29,006 nucleotides of DNA from Utricularia gibba (taxonomy: Eukaryota; Streptophyta; Magnoliopsida; Lamiales; Lentibulariaceae). Numbering within the stretch: position 1 is the first letter of the stretch; every line of letters begins with the position of its first letter. This document shows positions 9,492 to 19,790 of the stretch, one piece after another. The notes beneath the pieces were generated by a model. That model worked only from the letters and a program-made list of their open reading frames with translations, searched no databases and was not told the origin of the DNA. A program made the translations under genes and the position numbers. The DNA lies in assembly GCA_002189035.1 (NCBI GenBank), contig NEEC01000252.1, positions 1 through 29,006 on the forward strand, in the 5' to 3' direction.

Positions 9492-12400
9492 CTAATGCAT
9501 AAAGTGGATGGCTGTTGTTGCCCGGCTTCCTCTTATTGTTCTCCGGATTCCGTTTGCTGTGACTAAAAGGCAAACCCAGATACTTTTACGCAGACAGACC
9601 TCGGATATAACCTCATCTATCAACAACTTCTCAATGTCCACGCCTACACCGTCGATTTCTCCCTTGACATCTGACCACTGCATCTCCTTGTCCAATTCTC
9701 CTTGTGATGCTTCCACTTCCCACTTGGAAAAATCCCGGCTGATCAGTTTGTCGATGGCATCACCAACTGCTTCTTTTTCCCGTCTGGAATTCATCCCCCC
9801 TACCAATTTCGGCATCACCCACGGGTAAGAGTCAACATGGTCTCGGAAGACATCTAGGAGGTCTGCATTTAACATGTCAAAAAGTAGCTTCCTTTCTGAC
9901 TTCGACCCACTTGTTCCAGTCCCGTACTTCTTCTCAAGTTCGTCGAACAGACCAGCGTCCAGAGGGTTCTCTGGATAGTGCCAGTTTGTTCCTAAGAGGC
10001 TAAAATCCGTCTCTTCAAGGCCTGAGCCGATCAGCACGTTCACTGCGTAAGTCGTCCGCCAGCATTCAGATTCTTCTCCCAAGTTGCTTTCAGATGCTAC
10101 GCTCGTGGTCTCTTCTTCAACGGGAGCAATGGTGGATGCAGCACATGTACCAGACTCCAGCTTCAAAAGCTGCAAGTGTCTTCTTAGTTCTATACGAGAA
10201 AGATGAGGGTAATGGTTACAACCTGCTGAATTTCTGTCCCAAATGCTCCCTAACCAACTAGCATGCGAGAATTTCGAAGAGCTCCATACAGATAAGGTTA
10301 CTCTGTAAGACAAGTTCCATACCATGTAGTTCGGCGCTGACTCTTTCAAAATTTTCACAGGTTGATATATACTCCCGAGACGGGATTTCAAGAACTGAGA
10401 CTGGGCTTGGATGATCGGCCTCTTTAGAGCTCTCAGATGAATCAGGCTCGGTTTTTCGGCATCGTGAGGGAGGAGAACTTTGGGCAAATGTTCCCTGGGG
10501 AAGTTCCTGGAGGATCACAAACACATTTTAACAATCAATCAACAAAGTAGATGTAGATCCGTCATACCACAGTAACTAATACACATGACCCTGCCTGATG
10601 CTATGTAAACCAGAAGCTCACTTTGTAGAAGCAAAGATCTAATTCAAACCTGGAGATTGGAGTCTTTGCAGCATGAAGGAACGCACTCAGGATTGTCAGA
10701 TAACTGCTTTTCTGGTATGTTGGGTGCTGAAGGGTCTGCTTCACTGGCATTTAGATGCCGAAAAGAACGAGGCTTCTTGCTACAAAAACTTGAATTTTTA
10801 TACAAATTATTTTCTATGTCATCGCATTTTCCTTTCGCCTCGTTTTTACCAAAGTGCACCCCACTGCTGTGCGGCAGACGCTGAGTTCCAATCATCTCAT
10901 TTTTTATATGGTTTATCTCACCTAAAGAAGTAGGCTTTGATATTGATCTAGATGAATTCAAGCTTTTGCCATCTTCCCAACCATCCTTGCTACTGATGCC
11001 CAAAGGAGCATGCTGTATAGAGGCTACACTACAGCTAACAAAAGGGTTCTTCTTTGCCACATCAGAAGTGCTTTCAGGAGTTAAATCCATTGGTCCAGAA
11101 TCCCTTTCCGAGAAGGCAAGCGTTTCAGCTATTGTGCTGCCACTGTTAAACATCTCCAACTCCTGATATTTCCGAGAACTTTTCAGTTTCCCAGATAACC
11201 ACTTTGTATTTTGCCTACTCATTGATGGTTCTCCAGAACGAGAGGATGAGCATGCATGGAGTACACATTGGTCAAGTGAATGTCGGTAGGGAAATCTAAA
11301 AGGTTCAAACTTGCTTCCTGAATCACTTTCAATCGACTCAGATGAGCTACCATCTCCGACATATCCACTAAAAGCGGAGGAAACTACCTCAGCAGTTTCA
11401 TCCTTATACTCTCTCATTCTCGAAGCAACTTGAAAGGCAATCTCACCAGCCTCTCTAGGCATGCGCCTTAGCAAACCCATTTGATGAGATGAATATCTTT
11501 CCGTCGAAGTTTCCTTTACTGATTCAGTTGTACATTGATTTCTCCTTACATGGTAGTTATGCAGATGGCCATAAGGCACATCAGCTAACGAGCAGGATGC
11601 CCCTGCATTCCTGATCTTCCCCAGGTTCGGCTTTAGCACCACAATCCTTGTAGGTAGTGTAATCCTATCAACCCCTTTCTCGAACGAAACAGTGAGCGAA
11701 TTATCACTAGAATCAAGGAGAAGGCCATCTTTGCGCATCAGGTGAGTAGCGGAGTGTAACATACCAGAGAAATGCCTCCTTGATCTCCTAGCTTTTGAAT
11801 TTCTTTCAGTTTCAGGGCTCAAATGTTTTAAAACTGTGATAGGGCTCCCAATAGAAGCCTGGCCATCATCCTGGAAACCAATTGAATGCCTTGGAACCAA
11901 AGAACCTGGTTGCTTGAAAATTTTCTGCGGTTTCACTTTGGCACAGTCAAGCATATCTAACTCCCCATCCAGATCACCTGAGTCTTGAAGCATTTCGTCA
12001 GTTGAAAGTTGCTCAGCATCAACATCATGATCCGCCAGAAATGAATTCGTGTTCCACCTTGAAGAATACACACGATTTATGCAGTGCGGCCCTCCCATAT
12101 CCTCATGCACATCCTTAAACACCGGTTGGTTCGTTGAGCTTCTATGATTGATTAGGTTCTCAAGAAAATGGGGGCTCCAATTAGCAGAATTTGAAGCATT
12201 CCTCTGTAGATAGAAGTCCGGTGATTCCTGTTGTTTTCTGTGAGCATTGCTAGGAGATGGCAATCCTTCATCGCCCATTAACCGCGCAATAACACTCTGC
12301 GTTGTCCTCTTGTGTTGAATTTCCTTGGACATTTCCTCTGCTAAAAGCTTCCTCATTGGTAATCCAGTGGCTCGGGCACTGGGCCTCTTCCTCATCTCGA

Positions 12401-12515
12401 GGGTGTACTGATGAAGCCAAAACTGATTACTCGAGATTTCGATAAAGCATCATGTTCTCAGAGTGAAGAGAAGTTGAGAAGTGCATACCATATCATCTCT
12501 TTTGCTAACATCCAT
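9492..12515 (-). CDS. TRM (TON1-recruiting motif) family protein with C-terminal DUF4378
   Basis: This belongs to the plant TRM superfamily, whose characterised members recruit TON1/PP2A complexes to microtubules and affect cell shape and division-plane placement. CDS exons on the minus strand: 12515-12489, 12407-10650, 10506-10323, 10189-9492. Introns are GT-AG and phases agree; the total is 2667 nt, or 888 aa. It starts MDVSKRDDM and continues with RATGLPMRKLLAEEMSKEIQ and VIARLMGDEGLPS, the N-terminal DUF3741-associated (VARLMGLD-type) motif. The middle, about residues 70-650, is low-complexity and serine-rich. DUF4378 covers roughly residues 697-860, with YAVNVLIGSGL, NPLDAGLFDELEKKYG, ERKLLFDMLNADL and the terminal LLIDEVISEVC block. 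The closest remembered Arabidopsis relative is At3g53540. The frame is fully open. The motif reads LMGDEGLP where LMGLDGLP is usual. Which TRM subgroup it belongs to is not certain. Confidence 0.87.
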
Positions 12516-13655
12516 ATAAGAATGTGAATCTGCAGACAGCTTCGGAGTAGATTTGTGGATCTCGCCCCGTCGGATCCCTGTCAAACACCCAAAATTGTAC
12601 ATCATTCTCTTTCCAGACGAAGCAAGGTAGTAATATTCAAAAGCACTTCTGTTCTCATGGCCACATTAGAAGAACTGCAAGAAATAACCTTCAATGCCGA
12701 AGGCACTTTTCGACTTTCCGTACGGAGCTTTCCTCATTTCCTTTTTGTGAACTCACTACAACAAGCAAAGAAGCCGGTATAGCCAAAGAAAGATGCTGGT
12801 ACCCACAGCCCACCATTTACATTACTAAAAGAAAAGCAGAGAAAGTGAAGAACCCTTACCGATGCTCATTTGAAATCAGAAATTTCGAGCAAGCGAGCCA
12901 CAGACGGTGCCACCTCGAAAACCGTCGCCATCCAGAATCCAGCTGATGTCATTCACAGATCGAGATCTTCACCTACACAAAACAAAACAAAAAAAAAAAA
13001 AAAGAGTAATGAATGCGCAGATCCAGGTCCTTGGAAACACACTGCGCTCCACCATCCTGTGTAGAGAACAAGGAAAGAGAGCAAGCCAAGTAGAGAGAAG
13101 GGCTAGCACACATACCATAGGAGTAGCGGGCCTTCTCAGCAGATGACAAAGACGAGGTACGCACACACATCCCCACCTATAGAAGGAAAGAGGAAAGAGG
13201 CACGGAGAGCATGTGAGAGAGAGGAGTGGAGCCGGTGGGCAAGGCGGGGGGCGGGCGGGCAAGCATTAATGGCGGAACTGGACTCCCCCAGTTTGAAAAC
13301 TTTCCTCCTCACTTTCCCACATTTGAACATGAAAATTCATTGCATTTCTAACGCTAAATGGAGCGGCATATGCACGTGGCATTCCTATGATCAGCCACGT
13401 ATGACAAACGTAGAAACCCGGAGCAGCAAGGGGTTACTCTTGTTCCTACAAAAAAATGAAAACAAAAAAAAGGGCGTTGGACTTCGTACGGGCAGAGATG
13501 CCCCGGAGGTGGGGGCGGGGCCACCGCTAGTGGCTGCCAGTTTCGAGAAATAATGCGAACTAGAGAGAGAGACTGGTACAGAATAAACAAGGAACCCCCG
13601 TCCAGTAGCGGGAGAGCCTAGGCCTTTAGTCTCACTAGAAACAAAACAAGACGAC
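12516..13655. other. TRM 5' flank and intergenic region, no gene seen
   Basis: This is upstream sequence of the TRM gene, probably holding 5'UTR exons and the promoter. It includes a long A tract ending near 13003 and a purine-rich stretch around 13180-13260. No conserved reading frame is visible on either strand. Confidence 0.45.
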
Positions 13656-13700
13656 GAGCCGAGCCGAGTCTAGCCTAGCCGAGCCGAGCCGAGCCGAGCC
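13656..13700 (+). repeat. GAGCC pentanucleotide microsatellite
   Basis: Short tandem units of GAGCC run here, with variant units (GAGTC, TAGCC) in the middle. There are nine or so units, the last five nearly perfect. It lies between the divergent TRM and RPL23A promoters. Confidence 0.8.
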
Positions 13701-13881
13701 GCTCTTAATGAATAATGTATGTGGGTAGGCAACAGCAGCTGGAGCCGGAGGTATGTTTTGTTTCATTTCATTCGGTAGGAGGAGTTTAGTAGGCGATGTG
13801 AATGAAGCCAGAGACCACAACGAGCCAGACGACACGTGTAGCATAAACAAAAAGAGTTAGCCAGCACGGGAGTTCTGTTGC

Positions 13882-13988
13882 GGCCCACGGGAGAAACAGC
13901 GCTTCTAAGTAGCCCACATCGATTCTTCAGAAGCCCATTCACATGACCTGGGCTTTAATGATGGGCTTGGTGTTTCAACAACTATAAA
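13882..13988 (+). promoter_or_regulatory. RPL23A promoter: five site II elements and a TATA box
   Basis: Five TGGGCY/RGCCCA site II elements lie at 13882-13887, 13911-13916, 13932-13937, 13949-13954 and 13962-13967, followed by TATAAA at 13983-13988. A pyrimidine-rich start (TTCTCTCTTTCAC, around 14034-14046) follows at a suitable distance for transcription initiation. Dense site II motifs are well known in plant ribosomal protein promoters. All motifs are read directly. Confidence 0.75.
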
Positions 13989-14149
13989 GTCTGCAACTTC
14001 CGCACCCGGAACCCTTAGCCGGCGGCAGTTCAGGTTCTCTCTTTCACAGCGTTGTTCGGATTGAATCTTGTGGCTTCACCCATCTCATCTTCTTAATTTT
14101 TTCGCAGCGGAGTGCTTTTATCGAGAGGTACAGGCAACATCTGGTTACA

Positions 14150-15135
14150 ATGGCCCCTGCGAAAGGTAATTGCTTTTCCTCGCCTTAATTGGAACGAATG
14201 ATCTTCTCTGATTTGTGTTTCTTAGAGCGTAGAGCCACTCTGAATTCCCGGTATTGCAGTAAGATATGGTTTCTGTGCACTCAAGATTCGTTTTTGGTTG
14301 TCTTTATCCATGGCGCTTTTATGCTGTAGCCCTATTCTCATGATAAGGAAGCTCCCTGAGGCCATTGTTAGGGTTTTACGTGAGGTGCTATGCGCCTCTA
14401 GGGTTACATGATCCGAGTCTAAATTATTATGTTTTGAATATCTTTTATAGCTGATGCCACCAAGAAGTCGGACCCGAAAGCTCAGGCGTTGAAGGCAGCC
14501 AAAGCTGTGAAAGCTGGTTCAACCACCTTCAAGAAGAAGGCAAAGAAGATACGCACGAGCGTTACCTTTCACAGGCCAAAGACATTGAAGAAGGACAGGA
14601 ATCCCAAGTATCCCCGTGTCAGCGCCCCAGGACGCAACAAGCTTGACCAGTACCAGATTCTGAAATACCCGCTTACCACGGAGTCTGCTATGAAGAAAAT
14701 TGAAGACAACAACACATTAGTCTTCATTGTGGATATCCGTGCTGATAAGAAAAAGATCAAGGATGCTGTCAAAAAAATGTATGACATACAGACCAAGAAG
14801 GTCAACACTCTTATCAGGTACTACTCGTTCTCTTATCTGAAACTCTGTGTGAGGCGGCATTATTTGCTGCAGGGGTCAAGACATAGTTAATCACTATGCG
14901 CTGATGCCCTTTTTTGATATGGATGCTCGTTCATTTACCTCTTAATGGTGCTTCTTGCGTATGAATTTGTGGGTCGTGAAAGAGTCATGTCAAGCATTCT
15001 CATTACGTTTAGTAGATGATTCCTTGGGCTCTATTGTCTTCATCTTTCAGGCCGGATGGTACTAAGAAGGCATACGTGAGGTTGACACCGGATTATGATG
15101 CTCTGGATGTTGCCAACAAGATTGGAATCATATGA
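14150..15135 (+). CDS. RPL23A: 60S ribosomal protein L23a (uL23)
   Basis: This is a large-subunit protein that binds 25S rRNA near the polypeptide exit tunnel and forms a docking site for SRP and other nascent-chain factors. Exons: 14150-14165, 14451-14817, 15051-15135. Introns are GT-AG and the total is 468 nt, or 155 aa, the usual plant length. The start is ATG at 14150 ([20 protein letters not shown]), giving the basic eukaryotic N-terminal extension. The uL23 core includes [60 protein letters not shown] and [18 protein letters not shown]. It ends in the conserved [13 protein letters not shown] tiny first exon ending after codon 5 is common in ribosomal protein genes. The frame is intact, with no oddities. 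Confidence 0.97.
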
Positions 15136-16213
15136 CTTTTGATAGCTCTCTCTGGTTTCATTCCTCCTCGGTAGAATGTTATGATGGCACTTGGATTTTC
15201 TTTGAATACTATTTTTGTTATGTTACCGATGTTTAAGAAGTGGTTTGCACCGGATATGTTTTGCCATTTTTCTTTGTATTTGGGTCAGTATCAATCATGG
15301 GATTTTCCTATTGTTCTCTTACTAATGGGGTTGAGTATCCATCCATCTCTTCACAAGCAAGTGGTTTATGGCAAGAGTAAGGGCAGGTTTGGTCGTCTGG
15401 TTTAGGGTTCAGATTCAAGAAAAAACAGGTGTTTGTCTGAGGGTTTACCCAAACACCCGATTCAGGAAAACTGGTGTGAAATCCGCGTACTTGAATTTAC
15501 AAAGAATCCATCTGCTCCATGGTTCTTGAAATCTTTCTTGGTGATGCTCATGCCCCTCAATTCAAATTGAGTGTTTTTGGAAATTCTATGATCAAGTAGA
15601 AAAATTTTTCGCGATGTGCCACCTCCAATTTTCTAGATTGGGTAAATTTTCCAGTGTGTTGTAGTTGACAATTGGGGCTCGGGTCAGGTTGAGACCCGAT
15701 TCTATAGGATTTTAAAATCGATAAATATAATTCATTCGGGTCGGATCAATCCTTCTTTTTTTAAAAAGATATTTTATAAAATTAAATAGTTGAATTATAA
15801 ATATTAATTTTAATCAAATAATTAATGTAAATTAATAAAAATGTAACATAAATTCTCATTATTTATAAAAAAAATATAATGTGATTTGTATTTAAATAAA
15901 ATTATGCAAGTTAAAAAATTATATAAAAATAATTATAAATAATATTTAACTTTTATATTCAAAAAAATATGAAAAACATGTAAGATCAATTTTGATTTAA
16001 AGTCGAATCAATCTTAAAGATTTTGATATTCTAGTCATAAAGTTCAATGAAAGTCTAGATGGCCAACCGATTACCGGACTTAAACCTAAGTTTTCATTTC
16101 TAATCATTGATGACATGTTCTTCAATATTTGTATTTTATATGATTGCTTTAAGTTCTAGGTGTTTGTTAGTTCTATGACACCACATTTTCACTATTGCAT
16201 TTTAGTGTCATTA
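15136..16213. other. RPL23A 3' region and AT-rich spacer
   Basis: The first few hundred bases are probably the RPL23A 3'UTR. A small hairpin-forming inverted repeat, GGTGTTTG with CAAACACC, lies around 15428-15458. From about 15720 the sequence becomes very AT-rich. No gene is seen. Confidence 0.5.
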
Positions 16214-16513
16214 TGTTAGCTAATATTACAATTGTGACAATTATATCATAGAGTGTAGAGTGTAGAACAACAATTTTGAGGAATAGATTCTATTAGTTTT
16301 CAAAAGGATATTTACAACTCACACACTTCCAAATTCTTTAATCTCCTATTTATACTATAATATGAAACATTTTATATAATTCTAAACTCATTATTTTTAG
16401 ATTATTCTATGTTTTTTTAAATTCTTCTTGAAGTTTACCACCATTTTCTAAAATACTCTAGGCTTTTCTTAAATTGGGTTGGGCTGTACTTCTTCATTGT
16501 TGAGCTCTTATCC
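16214..16513 (-). repeat. Copia 3' LTR
   Basis: This matches 18212-18444. Both share TGAGCTCTTATC at the high-coordinate end and CTCATTATTTTTA further in. Read on the minus strand both carry a TATA box (TATAAATAGGAGATTAA here, TATAAATAAGAGATTAA there), and both end in CA. A purine tract, GAGGGGA, precedes the LTR on the minus strand as expected for a PPT. The low-coordinate edge is inferred from the terminal CA. Confidence 0.65.
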
Positions 16514-17304
16514 CCTCAATATTAACTTCTCTAGAATTAGTGATTTATGGACTACTCCAAATTATTCTCCCATTTCTTGAAATTTGGTGATAAAGAGTCC
16601 TTTGGTGAATATGTCAACTATTTGATTTTCAGTTGTGATCAGCTTCATATCAATCGTTTCCTAGAAAATCTTCTCTCAAACAAAGTTATAATATACCTCA
16701 ATATGTTTAGTCTTTGCATGGAAGATGGATTTTCGAAAAAAAAAAACAAACAATCGATCTATTGTCACAAAATACAGTAGCTCGATTTACCGATTGATGT
16801 AAATCTCTAAGTAACCATGCTAACCAAGTGCTCTCTTGTGCAGCTGTAGTAGCAGTTCTATATTCTGCTTCGATTGTTCATAAAGACACCGTGGGTAGTC
16901 TTTTGTTGCATCAAGATATACCTCCAGATCCAATTTTGAACGCATATCCAATAGTTGATCCTTGTATCACAATTTTCTGCGTAATCACAGTACCTTATCA
17001 CATGCAACTTATCCTCTTTACGATACCAAATATCATAATTTAAAGTACTCTTCAAATAACGCAGAACTCCCTTGATTGCTTCAAGATGAGGCTTCTTGGG
17101 TTCTTGCATATGCCGACTAACAACACCTATTGCATAGGATATATCTAAGCAAGTGATCGTGAGATAGATAAGACTTCACACTAGTTGTCCATACAGCCTA
17201 GTGTCTTCTAGATTTTTTTCTTTGACGCCACTTAATTTAGCTCTTGACTCTGTTGGCATAGCCAATGGTTTGCACTTTATCATATTTTAAGTTTTCAGGA
17301 AATC

Positions 17305-17307
<3 letters not shown>

Positions 17308-17347
<40 letters not shown>
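17308..17347. repeat. (TA)n microsatellite inside copia RT
   Basis: About 20 uninterrupted TA units interrupt the reverse transcriptase remnant. Confidence 0.95.
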
Positions 17348-17351
<4 letters not shown>

Positions 17352-18211
17352 CTCATTTCTTCTTTAGTTCTCTTGACTTCAAATTCCAAAAAATGCTATA
17401 ACTCGTCTAATTCCTTCTTGTGAAATCTCACTAAGAGATTTTTTAATTTATTGAATTTCTTCAATGAAATCTTCAGTTAGAATTAGATTATTGACATAAA
17501 CCAAGATCACAGCCAATTTCTTCCCTATGAACTTAATGAATAGGCTTGGATCTAAGGTTGCCATTTTATAATTATTGTGAATGAGAAACTTACTTATCTT
17601 TCCATACCAGGCTCTTGGCACTTATCTAAGGTTACCATTTTTACATTTATTTTTCAGAGCTTACATCCTTTAATTGCTACTAAGGTTATAAGAGCTCGGG
17701 CTGTAGTTATTTTAGCCATCCGGCTAAAAGTTTCATCGTCGTCTAGTCCATATTATTGAGAAAAGTCTCTTGCAACCAAACAAGCCTTGTACCTCTTGAT
17801 TTTATCGTCTGGTTTAGTCATTATTTAATAAACCCATTTGCAAGAAATAGGCTTTATTTCTTTTGGTTTGGGCACAAATCCCACATTTGGTTCTTTTAAA
17901 GACCATTCATTTCTTCTTTCATTGGTTTTTTCCATACTTCTTTCTTAGCGTCTTCTTCATAGATAATAGGCTTATGTATCTCTTCAAGTATTGCAGAATC
18001 TGTATACTTCGGATTTGCTCATCTTTCTCTTGAAGATCGACATAGGGTGGAGGGAGTTCTTCCAATTCTTCTTGCTATTGAGAGTTTCCTTTTTCTTAAT
18101 GATGAACTCTTGTTTGCCATGGATTTTTCACACTCACTTAAACTATAGCATAGAACATTCTAAACCTACCATATTTAAACTCCTGTGTGCTCTAGTATAC
18201 TTTTTCTACCA

Positions 18212-18444
18212 TGTTGCTATAGTATGGTAGAAGTAGCAAATATGGGAGTTCTTCTTGATGATTCCCAAATACTTAATCTCTTATTTATACTGCAGCATAA
18301 AACATTTTAAATAATTTTGGACTCATTATTTTTATACTATTCTATATCCTTTTAGATTTCTTGAGGTTTACCGTCATCTTTAAAGATTCTAGACTTTTGT
18401 TAGACTAGGTTGGGTCTTAATTTTTCAGCACTGAGCTCTTATCA
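18212..18444 (-). repeat. Copia 5' LTR
   Basis: This is the partner of 16214-16513. On the minus strand it begins TGATAAGAGCTCA and ends CTATAGCAACA. It is followed directly by TGGTAGAAAAAG, which keeps the first bases of an initiator-Met primer binding site (TGGTATCAGAGC). The two LTRs are clearly diverged, with indels, so the insertion is old. Confidence 0.65.
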
Positions 18445-19790
18445 GAGTGCATAGTTTTGAAGTTGACTATATGTTTATATAGTTTGATAGCGTTTTTGTT
18501 CATTGTGTCCCTGATTTACTTGGTAGATATTTAAGAGTCAGATTGGCTACATTTATTCCTCTTCATTTAGTTGGCCTGCAAATGTTATGAGGCACCATGA
18601 TTCCATGAATTTGGTTATGCCACTTTGATTATTTAAAGAAAAAAAATTCATTCTTCATCAAGCCTCCAATGATGCTTGGTTTTAATTTCATCATCAATTC
18701 TTCCTAGAGTATGCATCCACTGATGGATTTCTGCTCTGATCATTATTATGACATAAAAAAAAGGGACGAGTGCACCAAAACAACACCTAAGTGTAAAATT
18801 AGAGCAAACCTTAGGTAACTGCTGCAGAAGAAAGATTCCTGTATGCCTTCACTCTAAAAATTTCATCCAAGTCCACTAACTATAAACCAACAAAAATGCA
18901 CCTGAAATCCCACAAACACCAAATCGATTTTGCTACTAAGACAAACATATACCTCATCACTGAAAAAATAAAATAACCTAAATAATAGCATTATTTAGTT
19001 CCACATGAATCTTCCATTTATGGGTTAGATGCAAAACATTGTGAGTTGTCAAATTGGCGTCAAGAAGAGACTCATGCCTACACTCTAGGCAACCTTGCTG
19101 CAATAGCGTTACACTCATTCTAAATGACCTTTGAATACTATTTATAGAATTATATTGATATAATCACAATTTATGTAGAATGTTTTTGATGATTGAATGA
19201 ATTCATTGTCTTCTTCACACCAAACTAACATTTATTCAAACTGCATTTAAATAGAGTCTTATTTATTCAAAATTTTTAATGAATAAAATCTTCATTATCA
19301 TCTTTTGAGGTTAGAAACTTCATTATTACCGCATAGTGGAATGGATTTAACACTTGAAAAATTTGAACAATCAACTTCTGTTAATTATATTATTAGAAGA
19401 AAATGAATCAGAACGAAATTACTAGAAATTCCAATTCCGACAATACTCCCAGATTGAAATAGTGAACTGAAATCGAAACGATTGACAAATATTGTACCTG
19501 AACCGGTCCCGGTTCGAACTACTCCCAAGTCCCAACCAACAATGTCCGTATAAATTTGATTGCTACGAGTGGGAGAGGCGGAAGTTGCTTTTTCAGATAG
19601 TGGAGCGTGAGTGGTGAATCCACCAAGAGCAAAACAAGAGTGGTTTCAATCCCCACGTGACATGGACATTGCGTGTGGGTGAGTGTTGGGTTAACCATGT
19701 CCTAATCACATACGCCACGCCACACCTGTGCTCTTTATTACTTTCGCACATTTGTCATTCATAACTAATGTCGTCTAATAAACTTCTTTA
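18445..19790. other. Intergenic region, no gene seen
   Basis: Moderately AT-rich sequence between the copia element and the 3' end of the transporter gene. The part near 19500-19790 is probably 3'UTR and flank of the minus-strand transporter. No conserved frames or RNA genes are visible. Confidence 0.5.

Larger units (their letters stand above)
16214..18444 (-). mobile_element. Decayed, internally deleted Ty1/copia LTR retrotransposon
   Basis: Two direct LTR-like repeats flank remains of a copia pol gene on the minus strand. The internal part is only about 1.7 kb; gag, protease and integrase are missing. Reading from high to low coordinates there is the RT start (WKKPMKEEMNGL near 17945, then KIKRYKACLVARDFSQ and DDETFSRMAKITTARALI), the RT catalytic region (VILVYVNNLILTED), the RNase H region (HLEAIKGVLRYLKSTLNYDI, about 17085-17020), then VFCDNRSIV and FHAKTKHIEVYYNFV. 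Several stops and frame changes break it. The YVDD catalytic motif reads YVNN (17487-17498). It is non-autonomous and not functional. No clear target-site duplication is visible. Confidence 0.85.

Noticed and set aside
13143-13553. Plus-strand frame of 136 codons upstream of TRM
   Set aside because: Low-complexity purine-rich translation with no family resemblance. It lies in the promoter/5'UTR region.
13656-13700. CRISPR-like or structured array at the GAGCC repeats
   Set aside because: Simple pentanucleotide microsatellite with no spacers; the organism is a plant.
16547-16780. Plus-strand frame of 77 codons beginning MDYSKLFSH
   Set aside because: It is antisense to the 3' end of copia pol, whose RNase H motifs read on the minus strand.
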